From contig NZ_CP154855.1 in the NCBI RefSeq assembly GCF_047302425.1, positions 1,798,001 to 1,862,000 on the forward strand: a stretch of 64,000 nt of DNA. The letters run 5' to 3'. Shown one piece after another: positions 16,259 through 23,151 of the stretch (the stretch's first letter is position 1; each line of letters begins with the position of its first letter). A model generated the notes under the pieces. That model had not been told where the DNA came from, ran no database searches, and saw only the letters and a program-made list of their open reading frames with translations. The position numbers were made by a program, and so were the translations under genes. Source of the stretch: Oceanitalea sp047302425 (GTDB taxonomy: Bacteria > Actinomycetota > Actinomycetes > Actinomycetales > Actinomycetaceae).

Positions 16259-17899
16259 CTAGCGGCCGAGGGGGGCGTAGCGGAACTTGAAGGAGGCGTC
16301 GAGGGTGACGCCGGTGATGTCGTTCTGGGCCACGGCCACCTGGGCGCCCTGGAGGTAGGGCAGGGTGGACAGGTCCTCGGCGACGAGGCGCTGGACCTCG
16401 GCGATCTTCTCCGCACGGGCCTCCTCGTCAGGCTCGGTGGCCTGGTCGAGGATGAGGTCGTTGACCTCCTGGTTCTCGTAGCCGTTGACGAGGAAGTTCT
16501 CGATGAGGAAGAACGGGGAGAGGTAGTTGTCCGCGTCGGAGTAGTCCGGGAACCAGCCGAGCTGGTAGGCGGGGTACATGCTCTCGACGCGCTCACTGTT
16601 GTAGGTGTCCCACAGCGTGGACTGCAGCGTGACGTCGAACAGGCCGCTCGCCTCGAGCTGGCTCTCGATCATCGCGTACTCCTCGTCGGAGGAGTTGCCG
16701 TAGTGGTCGGGGCTGTACTGGAGGTTGAGCGCGACGGGCGTCTCGACACCGGCCTCCTCCAGCGCGGCAGCGGCGGCCTCGGCGTCCGGGCCGCCCTCGC
16801 CGTCGCCGTACATCTCGAGCAGCGGCTCGGCGGCGCCGCTGAGGCCCTCGGGCACGTAGGAGTACAGCGGGGTGTAGGTGCCCTGGTAGATCTCCTGGCT
16901 CAGCGCCTCGCGGTCGAGCAGGTGCGCGGCGGCCTGGCGCACGGCCAGGGCCTTGGCCGGGTCGGCCTCCGGGGTGTTCTCGCCGTAGGGCTGGGCGTTG
17001 AAGTCCCAGGTGATGTAGCGGATCTCGCCACCGGGGCCGTCGTGGACGGTCACGCCGTCGTCCTCCGCGAGGTCCGCGAGGTCGGTGGGGGAGAGGTTGC
17101 GGAAGGCGACGTCGACGTCACCCTCCTGCACGGCCAGCTTGAGGGAGGTCTCCTCGGTGAAGTACTGGGCCGTGACGACGTCCGTCTCCGGCGCGCCGAG
17201 CATGCCGCCGTAGTCGGCGAAGGCCTCGTAGCGGACGAGCTCGTTCTGCGTGTAGTCGGTGATCGTGTACTGGCCGGCGAAGGCGTTGCCCTCGACGATC
17301 TCCTCCGGCGGGGTCAGCTCGGTGGCGGAGAAGACGTCCTCGTCGACGATCGGGCCGACGGGCGAGGACAGCACCTGCGGGAAGGTCTGGTCGTTCTCGC
17401 TCTTGAGGTTGAACACGACGGTGAGCTCGTCCGGCGTCTCGACGCTGTCGAGGTTGTACAGCAGCGAGGAGGGGCCGTTGGGGTCGGCGATCGCGAGCTG
17501 ACGGTCGAAGCTGAACTTCACGTCCGAGGAGGTGAGCTCGTTGCCGTTGGCGAAGGTCAGGCCCTCCTTGAGGGTGACCGTGTACTGCGTGGGAGCCGTG
17601 AACTCCGCGGACTCGGCGATGTCCGGCTCGACGTCCGGGCTGCCGTAGGGGGTGTTGAGGAGGAAGGGGAAGACCTGGTTCTGGACGAGGAAGGAGCCGT
17701 TGTCGTAGGAGCCGGCCGGGTCCAGGGAGAAGATGACGTCGGTGGTGCCGACGGTGATGCCGTCGCCGCCGGAGCCCGTGGCGTCGTCGCCGGAGCCCCC
17801 GCCGCCGCCGTCGTCGGTCTCCGCGCAGGCCGCGAGGACGAGGATGAGCGCGGTCGAGGCACCAACCAGTACCCGGCGCCGCTGGTGAGCGAGGGCCAT
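16259..17899 (-). CDS. Oligopeptide ABC transporter substrate-binding lipoprotein
   Basis: The 546-residue protein has a lipoprotein signal peptide with lipobox VLAAC (cysteine 25) and a Gly/Asp-rich tether (GGGGGSGDDATGSGGDG). The family 5 solute-binding fold follows, with segments such as PTQYTVTLKEGLTFANG, VKFSFDRQ and the C-terminal RVESMYPAYQLGWFPDYSDADNYLSPFF. The WFPDY and DNYLSPF signature suggests a peptide ligand. It is the first gene of the importer operon, and the promoter should lie in 17900-18148, where no gene is seen. Confidence 0.93.
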   Translation of the reverse strand: MALAHQRRRVLVGASTALILVLAACAETDDGGGGGSGDDATGSGGDGITVGTTDVIFSLDPAGSYDNGSFLVQNQVFPFLLNTPYGSPDVEPDIAESAEFTAPTQYTVTLKEGLTFANGNELTSSDVKFSFDRQLAIADPNGPSSLLYNLDSVETPDELTVVFNLKSENDQTFPQVLSSPVGPIVDEDVFSATELTPPEEIVEGNAFAGQYTITDYTQNELVRYEAFADYGGMLGAPETDVVTAQYFTEETSLKLAVQEGDVDVAFRNLSPTDLADLAEDDGVTVHDGPGGEIRYITWDFNAQPYGENTPEADPAKALAVRQAAAHLLDREALSQEIYQGTYTPLYSYVPEGLSGAAEPLLEMYGDGEGGPDAEAAAAALEEAGVETPVALNLQYSPDHYGNSSDEEYAMIESQLEASGLFDVTLQSTLWDTYNSERVESMYPAYQLGWFPDYSDADNYLSPFFLIENFLVNGYENQEVNDLILDQATEPDEEARAEKIAEVQRLVAEDLSTLPYLQGAQVAVAQNDITGVTLDASFKFRYAPLGR

Positions 17900-18080
17900 A
17901 GTTCACTTCCTTCGGAACGGAGGAGCCGCCCACTCGTGGTGCGAGCCCGGGCGGAGCTGTGTGCGCCCCGCCACAGGAGGCGGTACGCGGGTATGGAAAC
18001 TAACACACCGTGTCTCACTCTCTGAGCACTTCGTGGTCGAATCGCGGTCCACATCGTGGACATGCGCTCACCCCACCCCC

Positions 18081-18101
18081 GCCGAGAGCCGGATTCTCCG
18101 C
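18081..18101. repeat. Dispersed motif copy
   Basis: GCCGAGAGCCGGATTCTCC followed by GC lies in the 249-bp divergent gap between the peptide-binding lipoprotein gene and the methyltransferase gene. It is identical to the core of the copies at 35815 and 58500. The rest of the gap shows no gene. Confidence 0.8.
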
Positions 18102-18148
18102 GCTACGTACCGCGTACCGCGGGGGCTGGCTTGCCGCACCATGGGTGG

Positions 18149-18649
18149 ATGACGACGGCGGAGCGTCACCTGCGCGCGGCAGGCCTCGTCGCCGCCGACG
18201 GACCGGACGTGGTGCTCGAGCTCGGCTGCGGGAACGGGACGGCTCTCGCACTGCTCGCCGAGCGGCTGCCCCAGGCGCGGCTCATCGGCGTCGACCGGTC
18301 GGCGACGGCGCTCGCCCGTGCCGGGCGAGGGCTCGGGAAGGAGGTGGCGGCCGGCCGGGTCACGCTGCTGCAGAGCACGGTGGCGGAGCTCGACCTCCCG
18401 AGTGCGAGCGTGGACGCCGCGTTCGCCGTCGACGTCAACCTGTTCTGGACCGGCGCCGCGGTGCCCGAGCTCGCGGCGCTGCGGCGGGTGCTGCGGCCCG
18501 GGGGAGCGCTGCACCTCGTCGTCGCCCCGCCCGCACCGAACTCGCGGGTGCGGGTCGGGATGGAGGGTGCACTGGACGGTGCGGGCTGGAGGACGACGGC
18601 GGTCGCCGAGCGGGCGGGCCTGGTCGCGGTCTCCGCGAGGCCTGGATGA
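18149..18649 (+). CDS. Class I SAM-dependent methyltransferase
   Basis: From ATG 18149 the 166-residue product has the class I methyltransferase order: motif I VVLELGCGNGTAL near residue 20, an acidic motif II (LIGVDRS), VTLLQSTVAELDLP, VDAAFAVDVNLFW and RRVLRPGGALHLVV. It is shorter than most family members but has a complete Rossmann core. The frame reads further upstream through the dispersed repeat, so I reject the longer start. The methyl acceptor is unknown. Confidence 0.8.
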   Translation: MTTAERHLRAAGLVAADGPDVVLELGCGNGTALALLAERLPQARLIGVDRSATALARAGRGLGKEVAAGRVTLLQSTVAELDLPSASVDAAFAVDVNLFWTGAAVPELAALRRVLRPGGALHLVVAPPAPNSRVRVGMEGALDGAGWRTTAVAERAGLVAVSARPG

Positions 18650-18663
18650 GGTGGCGCTGCCCC

Positions 18664-18676
18664 TAGCATGTGCGGC
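18664..18676 (+). promoter_or_regulatory. Leaderless-type -10 element (TAGCAT)
   Basis: TAGCAT is followed by seven bases and the ATG at 18677. This supports 18677 over the in-frame ATG at 18668, which overlaps the element itself. Confidence 0.5.
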
Positions 18677-19171
18677 ATGACTTCGCCGGGGGCACAGAGC
18701 GCCGACATGCAGACCGTCCACGCCTCCACGGGCAAGCCGCCGTGGGCGGCGCGCGTGTGGGCGACGTGGATCGACCTGCTCGCCTTCGTCCTCGTCATCA
18801 TCCCGTTCGTCGGGTACGCCCAGGTGACGGCGGTACCGCGCGAGTACAGCGACGCCGTCGACCTCACCCCGGCGGGCATCGCCGCCGCGTGGGCCGGGGT
18901 GCTCATCTACCTCGTCCTGTGGAGCTGGAACCGGTACGTGCGCCAGGCGCGCACCGGGCAGACGATCGGCAAGCGGCGCCAGGGGCTGCGGGTCGTCGAC
19001 GCGCACGGACGGACGCCGACGGCGGGGCGCCTGGTGGTCCGCGACCTCGCCCACGTCCTCGACATCCTGCCGGCGTGCCTCGGCCTGCTGTGGCCGATCT
19101 GGGACCGCCGCGGGCAGACCTTCGCGGACAAGGTCGCCGGCACGGTGGTCGTGCACGACGGCGTGCGCTGA
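18677..19171 (+). CDS. RDD family membrane protein
   Basis: The 164-residue protein shows an RDD-type fold: AARVWATWIDLLAFVLVIIPF (first helix with the Arg/Asp region), a second helix AAAWAGVLIYLVLWSWN, the loop RTGQTIGKRRQGLRVVD, and a C-terminal helix ending RRGQTFADKVAGTVVV. RDD proteins are polytopic membrane proteins, some implicated in ion exchange. It sits at the right-hand border of the type VII island, 26 bp from the Imm33 gene on the other strand. Confidence 0.85.
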   Translation: MTSPGAQSADMQTVHASTGKPPWAARVWATWIDLLAFVLVIIPFVGYAQVTAVPREYSDAVDLTPAGIAAAWAGVLIYLVLWSWNRYVRQARTGQTIGKRRQGLRVVDAHGRTPTAGRLVVRDLAHVLDILPACLGLLWPIWDRRGQTFADKVAGTVVVHDGVR

Positions 19172-19197
19172 GCTCTCGTCCGGACCGCGCCGTCGCC

Positions 19198-19569
19198 CTA
19201 CTGCTCGGCGCGGTGGGCGGGTGGGACGTAGAGGTTCTCCTCGGGGATCTCGCGTCCTGTTGCAGTGTCGACGACGCGGGTGCCGTTGCTGTCGTCGACG
19301 ATCTGCAGGTCGGAGCCGACGGGGAAGTCGTAGATGCCGATGAGGGCCGGTTCGATGGCGCAGGCGGCGTTGTAGTCGGTGATCTGCAGGTTGTTCGGGT
19401 CGGCGAGGTACTCGCTCGTGTCGATGTGGCTGGAGATGCGCCAGCCGTTGTCGACCGGTGCCTGGGAGGGCACGCGCATCATCCAGCGCACGCGGCCGAC
19501 GCCGCTGATGACGTTCTTGGAGACCATGCAGGCCCCTGCCTTGGGGATGAACTCGGGATAGCTCGCCAT
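19198..19569 (-). CDS. DUF2185/Imm33-type immunity protein
   Basis: The 123-residue protein starts MASYPEFIPKAGACMVSKNV. It matches the DUF2185 (Imm33) pattern through GWRISSHIDTSEYLADPNN, IEPALIGIYDFPVGSDLQIV and a terminal TGREIPEENLYV. Imm33 proteins are found in polymorphic toxin loci as predicted immunity proteins. Its ATG at 19569 lies 1 bp after the ankyrin gene stop. It is the last gene of the toxin/immunity run, and no cognate toxin of a different class is next to it, so it may guard against a rival's toxin. Confidence 0.75.
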   Translation of the reverse strand: MASYPEFIPKAGACMVSKNVISGVGRVRWMMRVPSQAPVDNGWRISSHIDTSEYLADPNNLQITDYNAACAIEPALIGIYDFPVGSDLQIVDDSNGTRVVDTATGREIPEENLYVPPAHRAEQ

Positions 19570-19570
19570 G

Positions 19571-20140
19571 TCACTTTTCTCTCTCGGGTGCGGGGATCTC
19601 ACGGCCCTGGTCACGCAGATAGGCCTCCATGCGTACGAGGAGATCGGCTCGGCGAGGGCCGAACAGGCGCGCGCTGTCCAGGTCGGCGCGACCCTTCTTA
19701 CCTGGCTTCAGCAGGTCCAGGTCCGGCCGGGCGAAGATGACGTCGTAGAACGGGGCCAGCTGCGCGTCCGAGAACTTCCCCTTCGCGGCGAGGGTCTGGA
19801 TCGGCGTCCCCCAGCGATCGCCGGCCACTGCGTTGATGTCGGCGCCACCCTCGAGGAGTCGCTCGAGGACGAGCGCCTCCGCGTCGAAGTCGTGGTCGTT
19901 GTGACCGAAGAGCGCGTGAAGTGTCGTAAGGCCCTCGTCGAGCGCCAAGGTGGAAGGATCCGCGCCGTCGTCGAGGAGACGGTTGGAGATGGCCACGCGC
20001 TGCTCCGGCTTGCCATGGCTCAGGGCAAGATGGAGCAACGTCTGCCCGGACGGGTTCACCCACGACCTTGCCAACTCAGGCTCGTAGAGCTTCAAGAACT
20101 CGGCGTAGGGCCCGGACTGTGTGATGTAGGTCAGAGTCAC
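19571..20140 (-). CDS. Ankyrin-repeat protein, probable immunity protein
   Basis: The 189-residue protein contains ankyrin repeats, seen as SGQTLLHLALSHG, NRLLDDGADPSTLALDEGLTTLHALFGHN and ERLLEGGADINAVAGDRWGTPIQTLA. A distinct C-terminal segment follows (APFYDVIFARPDLDLLKPGKKG). Cytosolic ankyrin proteins are frequent immunity partners in contact-dependent toxin loci. A broken paralogue containing the same C-terminal segment lies at 22409-22612. It is the penultimate gene in the immunity run. Confidence 0.75.
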   Translation of the reverse strand: MTLTYITQSGPYAEFLKLYEPELARSWVNPSGQTLLHLALSHGKPEQRVAISNRLLDDGADPSTLALDEGLTTLHALFGHNDHDFDAEALVLERLLEGGADINAVAGDRWGTPIQTLAAKGKFSDAQLAPFYDVIFARPDLDLLKPGKKGRADLDSARLFGPRRADLLVRMEAYLRDQGREIPAPEREK

Positions 20141-20216
20141 GTTCGCCTCACTCGCGCGGATCCTTCGATCGTGGCGCTTCGCCGAGCCGGTATCCGTCCT
20201 GCGTGGACCTGCACGC

Positions 20217-21140
20217 CTAGGCCGTAGCCGCCGTGTCCCACTGCCGGGGGACGAGCTGGGACATCTGGACGTCCTGGAGGGATGCCGTCGGGACGCTGAC
20301 CTCGTACAGGGCGGCGTCGATCTTGGGCAGGCGCAGGCCCTCGGCGAGGTCCGCGTTGTGCCCGATATAACTGACGTGCGCGATGGACTGCCCGTCCTGC
20401 TGCTTCCACTGGTCCACGAGCCGCATCTCCAGCCCGTTCCACCGCGCGGTCACATACATCTCGAGCAGCTGCTCGACCTCCCCGCGCGGCACCTCGCGGC
20501 GCCAGCGCCCGGCGGCCGTGCGCTGGAAGCCGTACTGAGCCGGCGGCTCGACCTCGGCCACGACGACGACGTGGTCCTCGAAGACGTCGGCGTTGAGCGG
20601 GGTCTGGGCCCAGGTGGCCATCGGGCCGACGTAGCGGGAGATCTGGGGGCTGGGGGAGTGGGTGATGCGCACGGTGTCGGACTGCCAGGCGTGGCCGACG
20701 TCGACGTAGGTGGCCAGGACCTGCCAGGTGCCGTCGGCATGGGCGCGGAGCAGCTGGGACCCTGCCGGGACTCGGGAGTGGACCAGCCAGTAGAGCGGGA
20801 TGATGGCCTCACGGGTGCCCACGAAGCCGTTGCCGGTGAAGGGCGGCCGGTCGATGAACGGGCCGCCGGTGATGGCCTGGGTCCGCGCGTCCACACCGCC
20901 GGTGGCGTTCTCGAACCGCAGCTGCGGGGTGCTGGGGAAGCGCAGGACGTCGATGTGGTCCGCGTCGGGCCGGTGCGGGCTGCCCGGGAATCCGAGACCG
21001 TGTGCCTCGAACAGCGCGGCGGGGGTGGTTGCGTGCTGCACGTCCGCGGCGTTGACGACGAACCCGCCGACCCGGTCGAACCCGCCCTCGAGGTAGGCGG
21101 CGGCAGTCTGAGGGGTGACGGCCTTCTGCATCAGGGGCAT
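20217..21140 (-). CDS. Protein with stand-alone copy of the toxin C-terminal module
   Basis: The 307-residue protein has no signal peptide and no family I can name. Residues 48-70 (GLGFPGSPHRPD then IDVLRFPS) and 100-152 (PFTGNGFVG, RVPAGS, DGT, WQ) align by eye with the end of the 882-residue toxin (GLGYPGSPFTPD, FSIRF, PFRGNGFAG, RVPEGA, DGT, WQ). Residues 155-307 form a second domain rich in Trp and Tyr, not found in the toxin. It could be an orphan toxin tip left by recombination, or a regulator or immunity protein that mimics the toxin. The gene is flanked by immunity genes on both sides. Confidence 0.6.
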   Translation of the reverse strand: MPLMQKAVTPQTAAAYLEGGFDRVGGFVVNAADVQHATTPAALFEAHGLGFPGSPHRPDADHIDVLRFPSTPQLRFENATGGVDARTQAITGGPFIDRPPFTGNGFVGTREAIIPLYWLVHSRVPAGSQLLRAHADGTWQVLATYVDVGHAWQSDTVRITHSPSPQISRYVGPMATWAQTPLNADVFEDHVVVVAEVEPPAQYGFQRTAAGRWRREVPRGEVEQLLEMYVTARWNGLEMRLVDQWKQQDGQSIAHVSYIGHNADLAEGLRLPKIDAALYEVSVPTASLQDVQMSQLVPRQWDTAATA

Positions 21141-21303
21141 GGGATCTCCAAGTCGAGCTGCGTGGTTCAGGGGTCGGCTGGTGGGCGTCCACCGCGACCC
21201 TAGCGAGGTCTGCGCGCTGACACGCGGTTTCCACAGGCCTGTAGGTCGCGGCTGAAGGTCTAACGAGTCTGCCCGCGAGGTGTCCGGGCTGGCGGGCGCG
21301 CCG

Positions 21304-21744
21304 CTAGACCTCGAACTCGTGGACCGTCTGATGGGTGTTCGAGAGCTCCTCCACTGGAGCCCCGCCGAAGAACCAGGTGTCGGCGGGGTGACCGGACAAG
21401 CCGGGCGGGATGACCTTGGCATACTGCTCGTCCCGCACCGGTTCTCCCACCGGAGTCGATTCATAGATCGGCATCGCGACTGCAGCCACTCCGTCGGGAT
21501 TGATGCGGTCGACCTGGACGGGAAAGCGCCCGTAGAGAAGAGCCCAGGTCTCGATCTCGTAGAGTCGGCTGGCGCGCGACCGTGGCAGGGTTCCTTCCAC
21601 TGTCCCGTAGAACATCGGTTCCCCGGTGAATCCTGCTGGGTGGCGCTGGCCGGGCCACACCGTGATCCGGATGCGGTCCACGCCGTCTTGGAAGAAGGCG
21701 GAGTACTCCTCGCCGTCGATGACGGCGTACAGGCCGGCCTTCAC
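21304..21744 (-). CDS. Immunity-family paralogue 3
   Basis: The 146-residue protein starts MKAGLYAVIDGEEYSA and shares with the two upstream paralogues the block SRASRLYEIETWALLYGRFP, the following VQVDRINPDG, the TPVGEPVRDEQ segment, and a C-terminus with PPGLSGHPADTWFFGG. The positional link to the toxin, and the overlap of the first paralogue with the toxin stop, suggest an immunity family. No published family is recognised. The 163 bp between it and the 307-residue gene contain no gene. Confidence 0.65.
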   Translation of the reverse strand: MKAGLYAVIDGEEYSAFFQDGVDRIRITVWPGQRHPAGFTGEPMFYGTVEGTLPRSRASRLYEIETWALLYGRFPVQVDRINPDGVAAVAMPIYESTPVGEPVRDEQYAKVIPPGLSGHPADTWFFGGAPVEELSNTHQTVHEFEV

Positions 21745-21768
21745 TGCGGTTCTCTCATCGTTCCGCTG

Positions 21769-22206
21769 CTAGACCTCGACCTCGTGGACGGTCTGGTGGA
21801 CCTCGCTCAGTTCCTCCAGCTGCGCTCCGCCGAAGAACCAGGAGTCGGCCCCGTGGCCGGCGAATCCCGGTGGGAGGACCTTGGCGTTCCGCTCCCTCAC
21901 GGGCTTCCCGACCGGGGTGGTCCTGTCCACCGGCAGTGCGACCGCCGCCCGGCCGTCGGGGTCGAGGCGGTCGACCTGGACCGGGAAGCGTCCGTGGAGC
22001 AGCGCCCAGGTCTCGACCTCTAACAGCCGCGTGGCACGGGCGCGCGGCAGGCGGGCGACGACGGTGCCGTCCTCACGCTGCCGTTGGTCGCTCCCGCTGG
22101 GCGCCGTCAGTCCGGGATCGACGGTGACGAGGATGAAGTCGATGTCCGACCGGAAGATCGCGCGGTATTCGACGCCGTCGACGACGGCGTACTGGCTAGT
22201 TCTCAC
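21769..22206 (-). CDS. Immunity-family paralogue 2
   Basis: This 145-residue paralogue begins MRTSQYAVVDGVEYRA and contains RARATRLLEVETWALLHGRF, VQVDRLDPDGRAAVALP, TPVGKPVRE and HGADSWFFGGAQLEELSEVH. It is clearly related to the proteins at 21304 and 22711 but diverged enough to bind a different toxin variant. It lies 24 bp upstream of paralogue 3. Confidence 0.65.
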   Translation of the reverse strand: MRTSQYAVVDGVEYRAIFRSDIDFILVTVDPGLTAPSGSDQRQREDGTVVARLPRARATRLLEVETWALLHGRFPVQVDRLDPDGRAAVALPVDRTTPVGKPVRERNAKVLPPGFAGHGADSWFFGGAQLEELSEVHQTVHEVEV

Positions 22207-22408
22207 TGCGCCCCCCTCAATGGTTCAGGTTCTTATCATCGCTGCTCTCGGGTGGCCACTGATCGCCGTTCACAGCCTGCAAGCGATTGCGGCGGACAGC
22301 CCGCTGGCGACGTCGGTTCGGAGGTCGCGCGTCACTTTGAGGAGCGCGCGGCGCTGAGGTTTCCGCCGCGCTTGGGGCTTTCGCTTGATACCCGCCGGAC
22401 CCTACTCC

Positions 22409-22612
22409 TCAGACCGGAAGTACCTCGCGGCCGCGAGCTGGTAGGTGCGTCTGCATGCGCGCGAGGAGGTTTGCCCTCCGGGGACCGAACAAGCGGGCGC
22501 TGTCCACGCTCGAGCGGCCCTTCTTGCCCGACTTCAGCAAGTCAAGATCTGGGCGGACAAAGATCGCGTCGTAGAACGGGGCGAGAGCCGCACCGTTGAC
22601 GTCGGCGTACCG
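22409..22612 (-). pseudogene. Fragment of a second ankyrin immunity gene
   Basis: Read on the minus strand, this fragment encodes ALAPFYDAIFVRPDLDLLKS, then GKKG, SARLFGPRRANLLARM and RGRE, matching the last third of the intact ankyrin protein at 19571-20140. The repeats themselves and the start are missing, so the gene is broken. The remaining sequence from 22207 to 22408 and from 22613 to 22710 holds no gene I can support and is visibly less GC-rich than its surroundings. Confidence 0.75.
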
Positions 22613-22710
22613 ACATATTTCATTGAGGTGCGACCTTCGTGGTCGGGCGTGGTCGTAAAGATGCCGCGCCGTCGTCGCCGTGTTCGCAGCGGTCGGTACG
22701 GCAGAAACGT

Positions 22711-23151
22711 TCACCCTCGAACTTCACGGACCATCTCCTGGACGTCGGATAGTTCGTCGGGGCGCACTCCACCCCAGAATGACAGCTCGCCGGGGCGGCC
22801 GGACAGCCCCGGGGGAACGACGACGTTGTTCTGTTCGTCCCGGACCGGGCGCCCCACTGGCGTGAAACCCACGCGGGGAGCCTCGAGCGCCACCGTCCCG
22901 TCCGGGTTCACCACGTGTACCTGAACGGGGAAGCGTCCGTGGAGCAGCGCCCACGTCTCGACCTCGAACAGTCGGCTTGCCCGGGAACGTGGAACTGTCG
23001 CCTGGAGTGTGCCGTCGAAGTATCGCTCCGGGACGACGCCAGCGGGTGGCTCCTGTCCCGAGGCGATCATCAGGACGATGTCGTCCTTGCCGGCGAGGTA
23101 CTTCGCTCGGTACTCCACCCCGTCGACCACGGCGTACTGACCTGCCCTCAT
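22711..23151 (-). CDS. Probable cognate immunity protein of the toxin (paralogue 1)
   Basis: The 146-residue protein begins MRAGQYAVVDGVEYRAKYLA and shares the SRASRLFEVETWALLHGRFP block and the TPVGRPVRDEQ segment with paralogues 2 and 3. Its ATG at 23151 overlaps the toxin stop codon (ATGA), the tight coupling expected of a toxin and its own immunity protein. It is predicted cytosolic, with no membrane segment. The function is inferred from position. Confidence 0.7.
   Translation of the reverse strand: MRAGQYAVVDGVEYRAKYLAGKDDIVLMIASGQEPPAGVVPERYFDGTLQATVPRSRASRLFEVETWALLHGRFPVQVHVVNPDGTVALEAPRVGFTPVGRPVRDEQNNVVVPPGLSGRPGELSFWGGVRPDELSDVQEMVREVRG

Noticed and set aside
18056..18148. Longer N-terminus for the methyltransferase
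   Set aside because: It would translate the dispersed repeat; the ATG at 18149 gives a normal start to the SAM-binding domain.
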